From positions 15,831,501-15,895,500 of the forward strand of contig CM076955.1 in assembly GCA_039566865.1 (NCBI GenBank): a DNA stretch of 64,000 nt, given 5' to 3'. The notes under the pieces were generated by a model. The model worked only from the letters and a program-made list of their open reading frames with translations, did not search any database and was not told the DNA's origin. The DNA is from Aurelia coerulea. Taxonomy: Eukaryota > Cnidaria > Scyphozoa > Semaeostomeae > Ulmaridae. Both the position numbers and the translations under genes were made by a program. Each line of letters begins with the position of its first letter. Positions within the stretch are counted from its first letter, which is position 1. Positions 1 to 13,462 of this stretch are shown in pieces.

Positions 1-1330
1 TTATAAAATATAAACCTCCTGCCTCGCGAGAGTTTCCAAAACTTCATGATGAGAATCTATTAATTCATTTTATGTGGCCTTATCATAATATAGATTTTAC
101 ATATTGTATCAAGATATTGTATTCACACTGTTCTGTTTTGTTGTAAGTGCCCTAGACTCGATAAGCTTGGCTCCTCTGGGGTGTATGAAAGAGCATAGAT
201 AGTTTCTTAAACATACTTTTTCATGAATCATTATCATCATCATACAGCATTCTACTTACCAACATCTCCACCTAATAGGTCATCTAGAGCCTGATTTAAT
301 GAAGCCTGTGCAGAACCTTTTCCTGAAATTTGAAAGCAAAATTGTAAATTTGTTGATGGTTAATAGTGATGTAAGTTGAGATGGCCAAAGTAAGATTTTC
401 ATGGAAATTAATTGCAATTTTCAGAGTTGAGAACAATAGGTTAAAACAATAGAGGGCCATCAACATTTATGTTATATGGTTGATTGTGGCAGAAAGGTAT
501 TCAAATTATTAATCTTTTCATTAATCAAGGCTTTTACTTTTAGTGGCTGCTGCACCTTTTGGGACTAGGAGGGCCTAATATCATCATCATCAAAAAGAGT
601 ATAAGAATTTAAAGGTGGTTCAAGCCACTTCTTTACCTCTTCTCATGTTTTGTGACTTATGAGCTTCATCAGTTCTCGAATTTTGCTTTTTGGTGCCATT
701 TCTTCCTGAAAAACCCATCATTCTTTACTTCAAAGCTCTCCTCGTTTGGTTTAGCAACAGGCGCCATTTTTGTATGCAGCAACAACAAACTTAAACTTTT
801 CACTAGATAGTTCCAGACTATGACTGATGATATGGTCGTAGTTATCGCTATTGAAATACTGCCGGTGTAGTACGGGATTTTGCGTGGCAACCCGTAACTG
901 CATGGTCTTGCATGCAACGGCAAGATTGGCGTTGCATGGCAAGATTGGCGTCTGCAAACTGGGATTTTGCAGTCGCATTCATAGATTGTATGGAGCACAG
1001 TGGATTTATCTCCTCGAAAAGAGATCGGTGTAGTCCTTGCGGGCGCCTAATCCACGCATGCGTGACATTGAAGAGCAGTCAAACAAATGCGGGGAGAAAG
1101 AAATTGTCTGAAACACAACGTAAGAGTTTTCAAATGGGAAGAAAAGGAAAGAGGAGGATTTGCAGACTATAGTTTATAGTTTCCCAAGTTCAATCAGATA
1201 TTACATCAATGCAATAAAAAAAATAAGTTTACTAGAAATGAAAGATAAAAGATTACTCCAAAACAGCTTTCAATGTCATCATATAATGAAATAATCTTTT
1301 TGGTTTAATGAAAATATAATTTATAACCTA
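1..1330. other. Non-coding, repeat-derived sequence
   Basis: I see no credible gene here. The short open frames at 669-1172 overlap each other on both strands and have no recognisable domain. Around 820-870 the text about a 'tagttatcgctattgaaa' block resembles the end of the MITE at 46958-47165. Bases 918-952 carry a small direct repeat of 'gcaagattggcgt'. Confidence 0.5.
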
Positions 1331-1334
1331 TGCC

Positions 1335-2590
1335 AAAAATTTCCCCTTATTTTACTCATTTGGAAAGAATGGCGATGCCCATGCAAAATATTTCAGACCT
1401 TTTTAGTCACTGATTTTTTCTGCGTGGTCGGGTGTTGTGGTTCTCAAAGGGTTCGAAATATCGTAATAACAGATTAGTACGAAGGAGACCATCTTCCTTG
1501 CTTCATTTCATAAAGAATTTCCCAAATTCAACTCACTTCGAAAGATTTAGAGTGCCCATGCAGAATATTTCAGGTCTTTAGACCCTGATTTTTTCTGCGT
1601 GGTCTGGTGTTGTAGTTCTCAAAGGGTTCGAAATATCGTAATAACAGATTAGTACGAAGGAGACCATCTACCTTGCTTGATTTCATAAAGAATTTCCCAA
1701 ATTCAACTCACTTCGAAAGATTTAGAGTGCCCATGCAGAATATTTCAGGTCTTTAGACCCTGATTTTTTCTGCGTGGTCTGGTGTTGTGGTTCTCAAAGG
1801 GTTCGAAATATCGTAATAACAGATTGGTACGAAGGAGACCATCTACCTTGCTTGATTTCATAAAGAATTTCCCAAATTCAACTCATTTCGAAAGATTTAG
1901 AGTGCCCATGCAGAATATTTCAGGTCTTTAGACCCTGATTTTTTCTGCGTGGTCTGCTGTTGTGGTTCTCAAAGGGTTCGAAATATCGTAATAACAGATT
2001 GGTACGAAGGAGACCATCTACCTTGCTTGATTTCATCAAGAATTTCCCAAATTCAACTCACTTCGAAAGATTTAGAGTGCCCATGCAGAATATTTCAGGT
2101 CTTTAGACCCTGATTTTTTCTGCGTGGTCTGGTGCTGTGGTTCTCAAAGGGTTCAAAATATCGTAATAACAGATTGGTACGAAGGAGACCATCTACGTTG
2201 CTTGATTTCATAAAGAATTTCACAAATTCAACCTATTTCGAATGATTTAGAGTGCCCATGCAGAATATTTCAGGTCTTTAGACCCTGATTTTTTCTGCGT
2301 GGTCTGCTGTTGTGGTTCTCAAAGGGTTCGAAATATCGTAATAACAGATTGATACGAAGGAGAACATCTTCCTTGCTTCATTTCATAAAGAATTTCCCAA
2401 ATTCAACTCATTTCGAAAGATTTAGAGTGCCCATGCAAAATATTTCAGGTATTTAGACCCTGATTTTTTCTGCGTGGTCTGCTGTTGTGGTCCTCAAAGG
2501 GTTCGAAATATCGTAATAGCAGATTGGTAAGAAGGAGACCATCTTCCTTGATTGATTTCATCAAAAAATTGCCAAATTCAACTCATTTCA
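1335..2590 (+). repeat. 175-bp satellite array, forward arm (about 7 units)
   Basis: A landmark word, 'agagtgcccatg', recurs with starts near 1374, 1549, 1724, 1899, 2074, 2249 and 2424, a constant period of 175 bp. Units differ by scattered substitutions. Each unit carries 'tctgcgtggtc', 'gggttcgaaatatcgtaat' and 'ggagaccatct'. The short frames inside are not conserved as coding. The arm stops abruptly at about 2590, where the same unit continues in the opposite orientation. Confidence 0.9.
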
Positions 2591-4326
2591 ATCTGTTGTT
2601 ACGATATTTCGAACCCTTTGAGAACCACATTACCAGACCACGCAGAAAAAATCAGGCTCTAAAGACGTAAAATATTCTGCATGGGCACTCTAAATCATTC
2701 GAAATAGGTTGAATTTGGGAAATTCTTGATGAAATCATACAATGAGGATGGTCTCCTTCGTACTAATCTGTTATTACGATATTTTGAACCCTTTGAGAAC
2801 CACAACACCAGACCACGCAGAAAAAATGAGGCTCTAAAGACCTGAAATATTCTGCATGGGCACTCTAAATCTTTCGAAGTGAGTTGAATTTGGCGAATTC
2901 TCGATGAAATCATGCAAGGAAGATGGTCTCCTTCCGTACCAATCCGTTATTACGATATTTCGAACCCTTTGAGAACCACAACACCAGACCACGCAGAAAA
3001 AATCAGGCTCTAAAGACCTGAAATATTCTGCATGGGCACTCTAAATCTTTCGAAGTGAGTTGAATTTGGGAAATTCTTGATGAAATCAAGCAAGGAAGAT
3101 GGTCTCCTTCGTACCAATCTGTTATTACGATATTTCGAACCCTTTGAGAACCACAACACCAGACCACGCAGAAAAAATCAGGCTCTAAAGACCTGAAATA
3201 TTCTGCATGGGCACTCTAAATCTTTCGAAGTGAGTTGAATTTGGGAAATTCTTGATGAAATCAAGCAAGGAAGATGGTCTGCTTCGTACCAATCTGTTAT
3301 TACGATATTTCGAACCCTTTTAGAACCACAACACCAGACCACGCAGAAAAAATCAGGCTCTAAAGACCTGAAATATTCTGCATGGGCACTCTAAATCTTT
3401 CGAAGTGAGTTGAATTTGGGAAATTCTTGATGAAATCATACAAGGAAGATGGTTCCTTTCGTAACAATCTGTTGTTACGATATTTCGAACCCTTTTAGAA
3501 CCACAACACCAGGCCACGCAGAAAAAATCAGGCTCTAAAGACCTGAAATATTCTGCATGGGCCCTCTAAATCTTTCGAAGTGAGTTGAATTTGGCAAATT
3601 CTTGATGAAATCATACAAGGAAGATGGTCTCCTTCGTTTCAATCTGTTATTACGATATTTCGAACCCTTTTAGAACCACAACACCAGACCACGCAGAAAA
3701 AATCAGGCTCTAAAGACCTGAAATATTCTGCATGGGCACTCTAAATCTTTCGAAGTGAGTTGAATTTGGCAAATTCTTGATGAAATCATACAAGGAAGAT
3801 GGTTCCTTTCGTACCAATCCGTTGTTACGATATTTCGAACCCTTTTAGAACCACAACACCAGACCACGCAGAAAAGATCAGGCTCTAAAGATCTGAAATA
3901 TTCTGCATGGCCACTCTAAATCTTTCGAAATGAGTTGAATTTGGGAAATTCTTGTTGAAATCAAGCAAGGAAGATGGTCTCCTTCGTTTCAATCTGTTAT
4001 TACGATATTTCGAACCCTTTTAGAACCACAACACCAGACAACGCAGAGAAAATCAGGCTCTAAATACCTGAAATAATCTGCATGGGCATTCTAAATCTTT
4101 CGAAATGAGTTGAATTTGGCAAATTCTTGATGAAATCATACAAGGAAGATGGTTCCTTTCCTACCAATCCGTTGTTACGATATTTCGAACCCTTTCAGAA
4201 CCACAACACCAGACCACGCAGAAAAAATCAGGCTCTAAGGACCTGAAATATTCTGCATGGGCGTTCTAAATCTTTCGAAATGAGCTGAATTTGGCAAATT
4301 CTTGATGAAATCAAGAAAGGAAGTTG
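2591..4326 (-). repeat. 175-bp satellite array, inverted arm (about 10 units)
   Basis: The same unit as at 1335-2590 is present as reverse complement. The landmark 'gggcactctaaat' (with variants) recurs near 2683, 2858, 3033, 3208, 3383, 3558, 3733, 3908, 4083 and 4258, again with period 175. The two arms meet with no spacer, forming a very large inverted repeat. A run of about 18 G follows at 4330. Confidence 0.9.
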
Positions 4327-5615
4327 CTGGGGGGGGGGGGGGGGGTACTCATATACTTTTTCTTATGGGGATGTGCCACTGAACAGGGTATCATTTTCAG
4401 GATTCCTACTCTGGGACAGGGTATAACTTTTGTATAGTAGTCAGCTCCATGACAGGGTTTTATTTTGTATAATTAACTAATTTATGTCGTTGTAAGCCTT
4501 TTGCATTATAGCAGTTCTATTTAAGTCGCTTGGATGGCGACATTTCCACTTTTTCTGATAGATATCTATCAAATTTACAGAGCAGCCTACAATTTCGTAT
4601 GAAGAAACTCAAGAACAGGGTATCGTTTTCAAATTTTACTGTGGTACATTGTATCTTTTTCGGGAATTTTACTCTGGGACAGGGTGCCTTTTCAGATTTT
4701 CCAGCGGCACCTCCTTGTATATTCGTAGACCAAGTACTCCCCCTGTGGGAAGTTGGTCACTATACCTAAGCATGCAGAAAAATTCTGTTCTGATAAAGCC
4801 TGAAATATTTTACAAGCTCAATGTAACTCTTCTAGAGTGCCTGCCTGGAATGGAACAAATTTGTGACATTAAGTTCTTCCAGGTAGTAAAAAAAACTGCT
4901 GTGTGGTCATTCAAAATCTGATGCTTTTTGGAAAGTTTCAGGATTTAAAGGAAATAAGGAAATTTACAGGAAGAGAATCATCACATTTTCACACCATATG
5001 TTGATCTGAATGAAACTAATACTGCCAGTTAATGCATTAATTAAACATTCTTTAATATTATCTTCATCATCTGAACTGTGCTACTTCATAGTCTTGGCTG
5101 CTTGAAACACTCCTTAAATTATGTTGGTATTCACCTTTCCTCTTTGGTTCTCCTTGATAGCTGCATTTGATCCATCCAGTTTATGTTAGAAGACAAGTGT
5201 CAATTGTCAAACAGAATCTTCAATACTTTCATTTCCTATCAAAATATAAAAATCCAAAAAGATTTAGATGGGAGAGTTCAAAACAAATAGCTTTCAAAAA
5301 AGTATTTTTGTCACTTTTTCAAGTATTTCATATTAACAAAATTCGGTAAAATTTAACAAATTCTCTGCATCATAATTGAAACAGAGTCAAAACTAAGTGT
5401 AATTTTCATTCAAATTATTTCAACTCCACAACCTCAAGTAGGGACTGCAAGAGAGAGACTAACCAGACTAACTTTTAAATTGACTGTGGGAAAGTGTAGA
5501 TTCCAGACTTTAACTCATCAAGAAATCTCATTTTGCATGAGAAGCATGTGACTTGAAAGTGAAAAAAATTACAGAGTTATTCTTTTGAATGTTAACTAAA
5601 GATTAAATTTTCATA
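4327..5615. other. Intergenic; G-run and MITE-like sequence
   Basis: This starts with a long G run, then 'tactcatatac', then three phrases of the type 'acagggtat' (4385-4690). Similar text flanks the minisatellite at 41192-41280, so this is probably the end of a shared non-autonomous element. No gene is supported. Confidence 0.4.
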
Positions 5616-6270
5616 GACCTTTTTACTTCTTAAAAAAGAGGTTTGGATTGAGCTTCTAAATCTATTAAAGTTTGGGAAGGAAAAAGAAAGAACGACCCCT
5701 GTTTTCACTGGATGCGTTGCTAGCTGTGGTATGAAGTTGCTTCGGATCTCAAAACTTTTCAGAGAGTTTGTTATCGACTACTTTGTGCAAAGTGAGTTAG
5801 CCATGGTTTAGTTTACACACAGGTTCAGTTCAGTTCATTTCATTTTAAAATTCCACTACATACAAATAAATAAATAATAAATTACAATACACCATCACAA
5901 CAATTTACAATAAAGAAACACAAACTAACAAAATAACAACTTAATAATGGATTTGTATGCAGGGAATTTCTTAAAGGAGGAGCTCTCTCAAAAGGTAAAC
6001 AAACAGGCAAGTGTTATTGGTCTTTTTGCTTTGCTTCTTGTTCTTTTCATTCACTTTTAGCTGACTTTTCTTTCATTTGAATAACGATGGTTGAAATGCA
6101 AACTTCGATTTGCAAAGTCACAACATGAAACCCTTGTAATGCGCGCACTGTTTACACAACCAAATCAGCCAACGAAAATGAAAATAATGAGAAACATGGC
6201 CAGAAGGGAAATAAAACTTAATAGTGAATGTAAACTGAACCAATCGTAAATCAATTCGAGCAAAGTTATC
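5616..6270 (-). mobile_element. Dispersed fold-back element, interrupted by a LINE tail
   Basis: Reverse complement of this segment matches 15590-16060: both contain 'gctagctgtggtatgaag', the 'actttgtgcaaagtgagtta' block and the 'caaatcagccaacgaaaa' block. The match is interrupted at 5822-5950 by an A/T-rich LINE-like tail. I infer an old non-autonomous element without coding capacity. Confidence 0.6.
5822..5950 (-). mobile_element. LINE 3' tail fragment
   Basis: Read on the minus strand, this ends in an A/T-rich 3' region with 'gtatgtagtggaattttaaa' and a short TGAAC-type tandem tail ('gaactgaactgaac'). Near-identical wording occurs at 7410-7440 in the other orientation. It has no open frame and is only a 3' stub. 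Confidence 0.45.
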
Positions 6271-7860
6271 ACTGCCCTTGCTACCAAGTATGCTATTTAT
6301 ACTTGTATAAGTATGCTGCCTTGCCTCGTATTCCGTCTGCAGGTATTTTGACAATCTTTTTGGTACACCTATCAGTCTGATTTTTCATCAAAGCAATTGA
6401 ATGATCTCTTTTGTTATGCCAATGCAAAATATGAGTCAATCCAGCCATGTAGTATCATCTATATCATGCTGGTAAGGGGCTGTCAAAAATCGATTTTATC
6501 ATGGAAAGTAGAATTTGGCCACTAACTTCTAGTACCTCCCCCCCCTCCCCTTAACAAACACATAACATTTTATACTTATCTGCCTCAAGAGTTTTATTGA
6601 GATTGATATAAATATGTACCTGTGGAAAGCATCAAAGATTTCTTCTTTCTTGCTTCTTTCTCATTTTCTTCTTTCCCTTTGTGACATTATCCAGTCCTGA
6701 AAGTGTGCAAAATGTGATTTAAGAAATTGTTAAGTTCAATTCCAGGGATGTAGGAAGCATCTCAAACTGGGGAGGGGGCACAACACTTCAAGGGCACTTT
6801 TTCATATAGCTTAAGGGGAAATTCCTGAAAATACGAAGGGCACTTCTTTGTTTATTGCAAAATCTTGGGGGGGGGGGGGCACTTGCCCTCAGTGCTTCCC
6901 GGTTCCTACATCTCTGTTTTATTCCATCACTCACAGGCACACTTAACGGATGGGTCAATGTCATGGATCATTTATATTGCATGCAACATCCCAGGTTCCG
7001 AAAAAGGAATTAGATAACCATCATTCTGAATTTCAAACCACTTTTACTAGAAGGGCCTATCCCTACTTAGGTGGGTGAAGCCTAAAACCTTTGTTTGTCA
7101 CTTTCAACAAACGAATTACAATTGTTTACAGATTACATTTGCTTACAGAATGATAGAACAAACAGGACAGGGGTCATCTAAGAATAATGAAAGGAGCAGT
7201 ACAGAAACTGGGGCACAATGTTGTCATTCAAAATACATGTGATGATGTTAGCTATGTTAGCGAATGCAACTCATGCAATTCTTTGCTTTCGTGATGTCAT
7301 TTTTCATTTTTATTTCTTCTGTAGTATTTGATAGTATTTGTCTTGTATTTATTAGTTAATTAGTTCGGTATGTTGTATTTCATTGTAATTAACTTTTGTC
7401 TTTTGCATTGTATGCAGTGGAATTTTAAAATATATGAAACTGAAACTCACAAAATTTGGGCCTAGAGTAGAGGCTAGGCCTAGAATGTAGGTGTAGGGGC
7501 CCATTAGGCAGCCTTAAATAGCAAATAAATGCAAGTGCAAGGAACCTACCTTGGAGCCTGACGGAAAGAAACTGGCATACCATATTTTTCTTTAATGAAG
7601 ATGAGTTTCTGCCCCATTTTCGCTGGTTTTTGTAAGCAGCGGCTTCCCGCAAAAAAGTTGTGCAGCTTATCGCGAAAGCGGTATTCGCATATAGTACGCA
7701 TGCGCTGCGTATGCAAAACGCAAAAATTGCTTTTGAGTGTCAGCCACGCAGATATGGTTACCATGCAGAATTACATACGACACCGGCTCCTTGAAACTCT
7801 GCTTTGAGCTTCGAGTTTCCGTTGGTCAACATCAATCAATCGAATTTGCAGAGATTCTAA
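6271..7860. other. Intergenic, no gene seen
   Basis: AT-rich sequence with a C-run near 6539 and a G-run at 6868. A LINE-tail-like phrase ('gcagtggaattttaaaatat') lies near 7415. Open frames at 7425-7807 overlap on both strands and show no domain. Confidence 0.4.
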
Positions 7861-7861
7861 T

Positions 7862-8850
7862 GGCGTTGTATTTGGTTTGGTTCTATTTGGTTGTTTTACC
7901 CAATTTTTAAAGAGATTACTTGGCGTCAACAGATCGACAACAAACATCCTGGTACGGGGTGAGCTTGGACGATACCCTTTACTAACCCAAATTGAATCAA
8001 GAATATGTAGTTTCATCAAACATATCGAAAATGACTACGCTGAAACATCACTTGCTAGTCAAGCATTCTCATACGAAAAGAAAATATTGACAAGAAAATC
8101 AATGTCATCGCATATTGACGAATTATCAACATTACTGAGAAACGACCATTTGATCAATTCCCCTTTGATCTCAATGTCTAAACATTCTATAAAGAAGACC
8201 ATATATCACACTACTCAAAGCATTGGAAATCAAAAATGGACGAATGCTCCAAAGCAACTTTATATAAAACACACAAACAAAATATCTCACTTGAAGAATA
8301 CCTGATAAAAATGCAAAAAAGAAACTTTCGAAGAACGATAACAAAAGTACGACTCAGTGACCATTGTCTAGCAATAGAAAAAGGAAGACATACAAAACCA
8401 AAAACCGAAAAACATAATCGAATATGCCCACTATGTAATGAAAACAAAATTGAAGATGAGATACATTTCATTATGCAATGCAAATCCTTTACAGCGGAAA
8501 GAAAAAGCTTCAATAGCAAAATCATCGACACTTATCCAAACTATAGAAATATTCCAACAGATGAACAAAAATACATATTTCTTCAGACAAATGAAGATCA
8601 TCATTTTCTCGAACTTCTTGGTGAATATATGTTTACAATTTATAACAAGAGACTGCAAATCTATACCGAATCTCAAAATGGATAATTCTTTGAAATACCT
8701 CCACGCAACTTACCAAATTACATACTATCGTTTATCGTCACTATTATTGTCATCTTTATAATTGTTAGTAAAATAGAAATTAGTAGTAGAAAAGTAGAAG
8801 CTTAGACCATGTATCTAATTAGATATTGTGTCTTATGTAAAAAAAAAAAA
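7862..8850 (+). pseudogene. Non-LTR retrotransposon (LINE) remnant, C-terminal part
   Basis: Two overlapping frames (7877-8305 and 8236-8685) are offset by one base and together read as the region downstream of a LINE reverse transcriptase. The first has 'RSTTNILVRGELGRYPL', a phrase common in LINE C-termini. The second has the zinc-binding pattern C-P-L-C ... EDEIHF ... C near residues 63-83 of its frame. The break between frames plus the absence of the RT core shows a 5'-truncated dead copy. An A-run at 8839-8850 may be its poly(A) tail. LINE clade is not assigned. Confidence 0.75.
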
Positions 8851-8879
8851 TATTTGGTTGTATACTTTGTACATGACTG

Positions 8880-11100
8880 TGTATAGCAGTCTCGTTCCCA
8901 AGGGCGTTCAAAAGTGAAAAAAGTCAGTCCAAAAATATTGCCGTAATATTATGAGTCCCAGTAAGAGCCAGAGCGGTATCGGTCTGGCGTAATAGTCTCG
9001 TTTTGGATAGCGATTACTGGGACTCATTGTAATCACTCTAGTTCCAGACCTTCTGGCAAATATTGATCGAATCGAAACCCAGGAATCAAGAGCACTGATC
9101 TCAGATCAGTGATCAAGAGTTATCGAGTCTTCTGCTGCCGATAATTAGTTTGGGGGGGGGGGAGTTAACGCTTAACCCTGCATCTCTTCCTGTAAATCCT
9201 TCCATCTTGCCATTAGATTCTAATAGTTGTGGACAGTGGCGGACTGGCTCTGATTTTTGCACCGGCCAGTTATGGGGGCCCTAAAGTGGGTGTGGCCTAC
9301 ATCATGAGGGTGTGGTCATGCACAAAATTCGTCGCAATTCCTCGATTTCTTACCAATAGCAAAGCTAAACTCACTTTCTTTCAAAATGAGGCTTATACCT
9401 TATTTGGCATGATTAGGTACGTAGTCTCTACTTTATAAAAGTAACTCTGACCTTTTGAGAGTATTGTGGGCCAGATGATCTACAAACTGTTGAGCAACCC
9501 TTTCTCGAACCTCGCCCAGCAGTGTGGCCAGGAAAAATTTACTGATGGCAGCGGCGTGGCCAGGGTAAATGAAGTGGGGGGAATTTAAACGAGGGGGCCT
9601 GGGGGCGAAGCCCGCAGGAAAATTTTTGAGGCCACGCCCTTTACTTTGGCTTAGAATGCATTTCCCAATATCATGCTTGCCATTAGCGACAAGGAAACCT
9701 TGATCGTTTTGTAACAGTTATCCTATGAATCAGAGTACGAGGAAAATTTTTGAAGAAAGATCTTTTCTTTGGCTTAGAATTAGAATGCATCTCCTAATAT
9801 CATGCTTGCCAGTGCTAAAATGGAAGATTTGGCATTTCTCGGAAAATTCTTACCCAACCTATGCTTAAATTAAATTTTTAGCAAGTGTAACAGTTATAAA
9901 CATTTTCGCGCAAAAGCTTTTACATTGCTGAAGCAATCCAATTTTTGCGTGCCCCCAAAGTGGAGGCCTTGACAAAGTTTTTCCCGGAAATTTTTTGAAA
10001 CTGACAGCCTTATTTTGCCTTAGAGTGATTCTCCCAGTCATTTTCTAACATTTTTCAGAGAGACTTACCCCATACTACCAAAACTCAACTATTTTCTTTG
10101 AAAGAATCTCTAGAACCATCTTTTGACAGAAATGGACGGGGCCTTTACCGTATCTTCACTCTCGACTGTATTCATTTCTTTGAACAAGTTTACTAACATG
10201 GAAGGATTCAAATTTGAAGTGAGATGTCCATTAATTAAGAATGCAGATCTACTAAAGCACGTCCTAATTTCGCAAAAGGGCCCGTTTCCAGCAAAAAGGG
10301 GGCCTTTTTGCAAGATTTTGAGGGACCTGTGGGCCAGTCCATCACTGCTAATGACAATGATATTGGATTGGAAACGGTTTTTTTTCTCAAAAACTTTGGA
10401 TGTTTACAATAACGTTTCATGACGTGCTTGAGATTCGATTTCAGATTTCTTGTCTTCGTTCCTATGTTCGCCTTCAATTCACACTGCGCATGCACGTATC
10501 TATGAAAAAATTTTCAGCGTGACAAATTTTCGGACAACTCCATATTTCGTACAAATAAAATTTCGGACAAGTCATTGTCTGAAAGTTTGTCACGCCGAAA
10601 ACTTTTGCGCTTAATGTATCTAGATTAATGGGCAGTAACTAAAGTATCTGGTTATTTTTGTTGGCTGTTAGCTGTTATCTATTAGCTGATTCATGCTTGC
10701 ATGCAAATGATTAGTAGTCTTACCGTAAAAGCTCTACTAAGCCCCCGGGGGCTTATTTAATTTCTGACCCTCCAGAGGGGGACTTACCTACCAATGCTAA
10801 ATGAAGTATGAAAAAATGCCAGCACATTTGCAGAAGAAGACCAAATAAAACAACACGTTTTGTGATCAAGGTTTGAATTAAACGGAATTAAACATAGCTC
10901 TACGATACACGCATGTACTTTATCCATAGTTTGTGAAAATTATTGCGTACAAAAACTCTACAAAAAGAACGCGAATTCTACTCGGATATACTCACGAGTG
11001 GGCATGTGCTGATGCAAAAAAACACATCCTATGCATTTCCCAAAAAGAGGTATTCACTGGGTGAATAAAAAGTTGCAACCTTTTGTGGAAAATCCCAGAA
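8880..11100. other. Intergenic with MITE fragments
   Basis: At 8935-9055 sits a copy of the family seen at 46958-47165 ('gcgattactgggactcat'). At 9540-9640 there is a 'gtggccagg ... ggggcctgggggcgaagccc ... ccacgcccttt' segment resembling the hAT-like element at 48512. At 10255-10320 are two copies of a 'ggcccgtttc/gggcctttttgc' phrase. At 10725-10790 is one end of the TA-flanked MITE family found at 42221. No gene is supported. Confidence 0.45.
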
Positions 11101-11157
11101 TTGTAAAATGGTAGGAATATTGTAATTTGAAATTACAATATTCCTACCATTTTACAA
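11101..11157. repeat. Perfect 57-bp palindrome
   Basis: The left arm 11101-11128 (28 bp) is the exact reverse complement of 11130-11157, with a single G at 11129 between them. It ends 4 bases before the TA at the left end of the MITE at 11162-11376. Confidence 0.9.
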
Positions 11158-11161
11158 AACG

Positions 11162-11376
11162 TACCGGGTGTCCCAAAATGATGTATTATCGTTTGATTGC
11201 TTATATGTCCATAACCGATGAACCGATTTTCAAAAACTGGTAAAACCACAACCAACATCTTAAAATACAATTTAGCCTTTAGGCAATCAAATAAAATAAA
11301 GCGTTTAAATATTGGTTCATTGGTTATGGACATATAAGCAATCAAACAATAATACATCATTTTGGGACACCCGGTA
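11162..11376. mobile_element. TA-flanked MITE, Tc1/mariner-like ends
   Basis: The element is bounded by TA at 11162-11163 and 11375-11376. The inverted ends begin CCGGGTGTCCCAAAATGATG and extend about 55 bp inwards with few mismatches ('tgattgcttatatgtccata' in both). TA duplication and this end type fit a non-autonomous Tc1/mariner-group element. Related end fragments occur near 24607 and 52908. Confidence 0.8.
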
Positions 11377-13460
11377 CATGATTCATATAAATCACCACCG
11401 GGCAGCTATCACACCATTTTTGGGCCATTCTTCAAATCAACCATCATATGCAATGATATTCAAATGAAATAATGCATTGTCTTAAGCTGAATTTTTACTC
11501 AGTGCAAAATGTTGCGCGCGCTACATTCCATTGTTCGACAACGAAAGGCTTCGCTCTTTGATTGACGTGTTTTCTGAGTTAGCCAATCAAATCAGTCAAA
11601 AATGAAGCGCGCGTGACATATAGCACCTGATGGAAGTCCAACTTGAAGGACAATTTCCAGTCAGTGGGTCAAAATTTTATGGCTTACGAACGAAAATGTT
11701 ACCTTGTAATTCAATAGAAATTTTGACGGCATAAATTCCGCCCACTCAAGAAATTGACTGGAAACAGCATGACTGACTGGAAAATAGCATTTAGATTTGC
11801 CACAAAAGTTTGCACTTAAACGAGTCTTTTGGCAGTTGAAAGAATACATTGAAAGCAGTGGTTTACATTTTTCTAGCCCAATTGAAAAACGTAGAACAAT
11901 GCAAATTGTAGCACTTGCCCGACCCTGAAAATCAATAGGAAGATAATATGCAGAATTTCCAAGCTATCTTCTATTCATCACAGTACAGGGTGTCAGAAAA
12001 AACGCGACCCAAGTATAACTGACAATTCTCAGGAAATTATGAGATTTTAGTAGATGTAACGCGCATCATCTGAAAGAAACATGAATCTTCTTTCTACTGA
12101 TACGCAGTTTCAACCCATTAGTTTAGGTCAAAAATATAGGTGAAAACTCGTCTTTGTGAGAGCATTTTCTATCAACTGGTCTCTGCGAGTTGCGAGAGCA
12201 TATTCTATCACTAAATCTCCTGGGAGTAGATCTCCACGCTTTTTCACCTCGAGTGCTTCTGGGCCTGAAAATGGTTTCACAAAATGTGTTTTCTAACTTT
12301 ATACGGTAGGAAAAGGTCTTGATTTTGCTCTTATAGCAGGCTCGGCTGCAGTGGAGACAAGCAGTTTTACTAAAACATCAATTAAATGATGAAAAATTCC
12401 ATAGATGTATCCAAACTGCATAAACAAGGACAGATTTGGTAAGACAATAGCACGAGTCAGTTTTGATTGACACCGCAATTCAAAGCGATTAGCGATCACG
12501 GACAAAGAAAATTCTCTCAACCAGTAATTCAAAACAAGCAAAGCCGCCATTCAACTCTAACTGATAATTTTTGGGAAATCTTACCATAGGTTATCTTTGG
12601 ATGAACAAAACACAATTACATCTTGGTCTAATTATCAGTTAACAAAAATCTCAATAAAAATCTTTTTCTTCGTGTTACTTAGAAAATACTTAACATAAAT
12701 GGGGAAGGGATATGGCCAGAATTGTTACAACGGTCTAATGGACATGAACATTTGTAGCAATCTTCTATGATCCACGCCAATAGAAATTCAAAAGGACAGG
12801 TAGGTTCGGGCTAGACTGAGTACATGTGATAGTTTTGCTCCTTGCCTGAACTGATATACCGCTACAACTACACTGAAGCGACACCAGCAACATCAATTAA
12901 ATTCAACAAGTGAAATTGGAGGGACTTAAATCGCGAGTCTAGGCTCAGGCTGCTAGATAAGAAAGCAGAGGTGCAAAATTTTAGAACCTTTCCATCGAAA
13001 CTAGAAGGCTTTCAAAGCACACAACTTTAGTCCAAGTCCATATGTCACAAACGTGGTTTTATCACAACAGTATCGGAAATACCCTCTATTCCCTTGCCGA
13101 TGATTTTCCATTCGACAAAACATAACTATTTGCTCTGGAAGATGGAAAATGGAATCATCGATGAAAGGATCACAGGGGCAAGGAAAGTAAAATGAAGGTT
13201 TTCGAAAAAATCCTTCACAAACTTATTCCTAATATTTGGGTGCATATTTACCAAAGGGGGTTAAGGATTGTCGCAAAATGTAGAGGAATGGCAAAGACCT
13301 CGATTTCAATTCAAAGATTCACTGAAGACCTCGATTCAAAGACTCACTGGAGTTTTTGGATTATTACGACCCCTTGGACATACCAATCTCTCTAACGAGA
13401 TTCAAACGCAGCTCCTATTGAATGGTGATATGATGTTCCTAATGACCCGGTAATGGCCTC
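11377..13460. other. Intergenic, no gene seen
   Basis: Contains one end of a MITE at 11988 ('acagggtgtcagaaaa'), and between 12310 and 12540 a phrase ('caattcaaagcgattag') shared with 39355-39420. Short open frames are not supported by any domain. Confidence 0.4.
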
Positions 13461-13462
13461 AA

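Noticed and set aside
1335..4326. CRISPR-like periodic array
   Set aside because: The 175-bp unit repeats over its full length with no variable spacers, and the host is a eukaryote.
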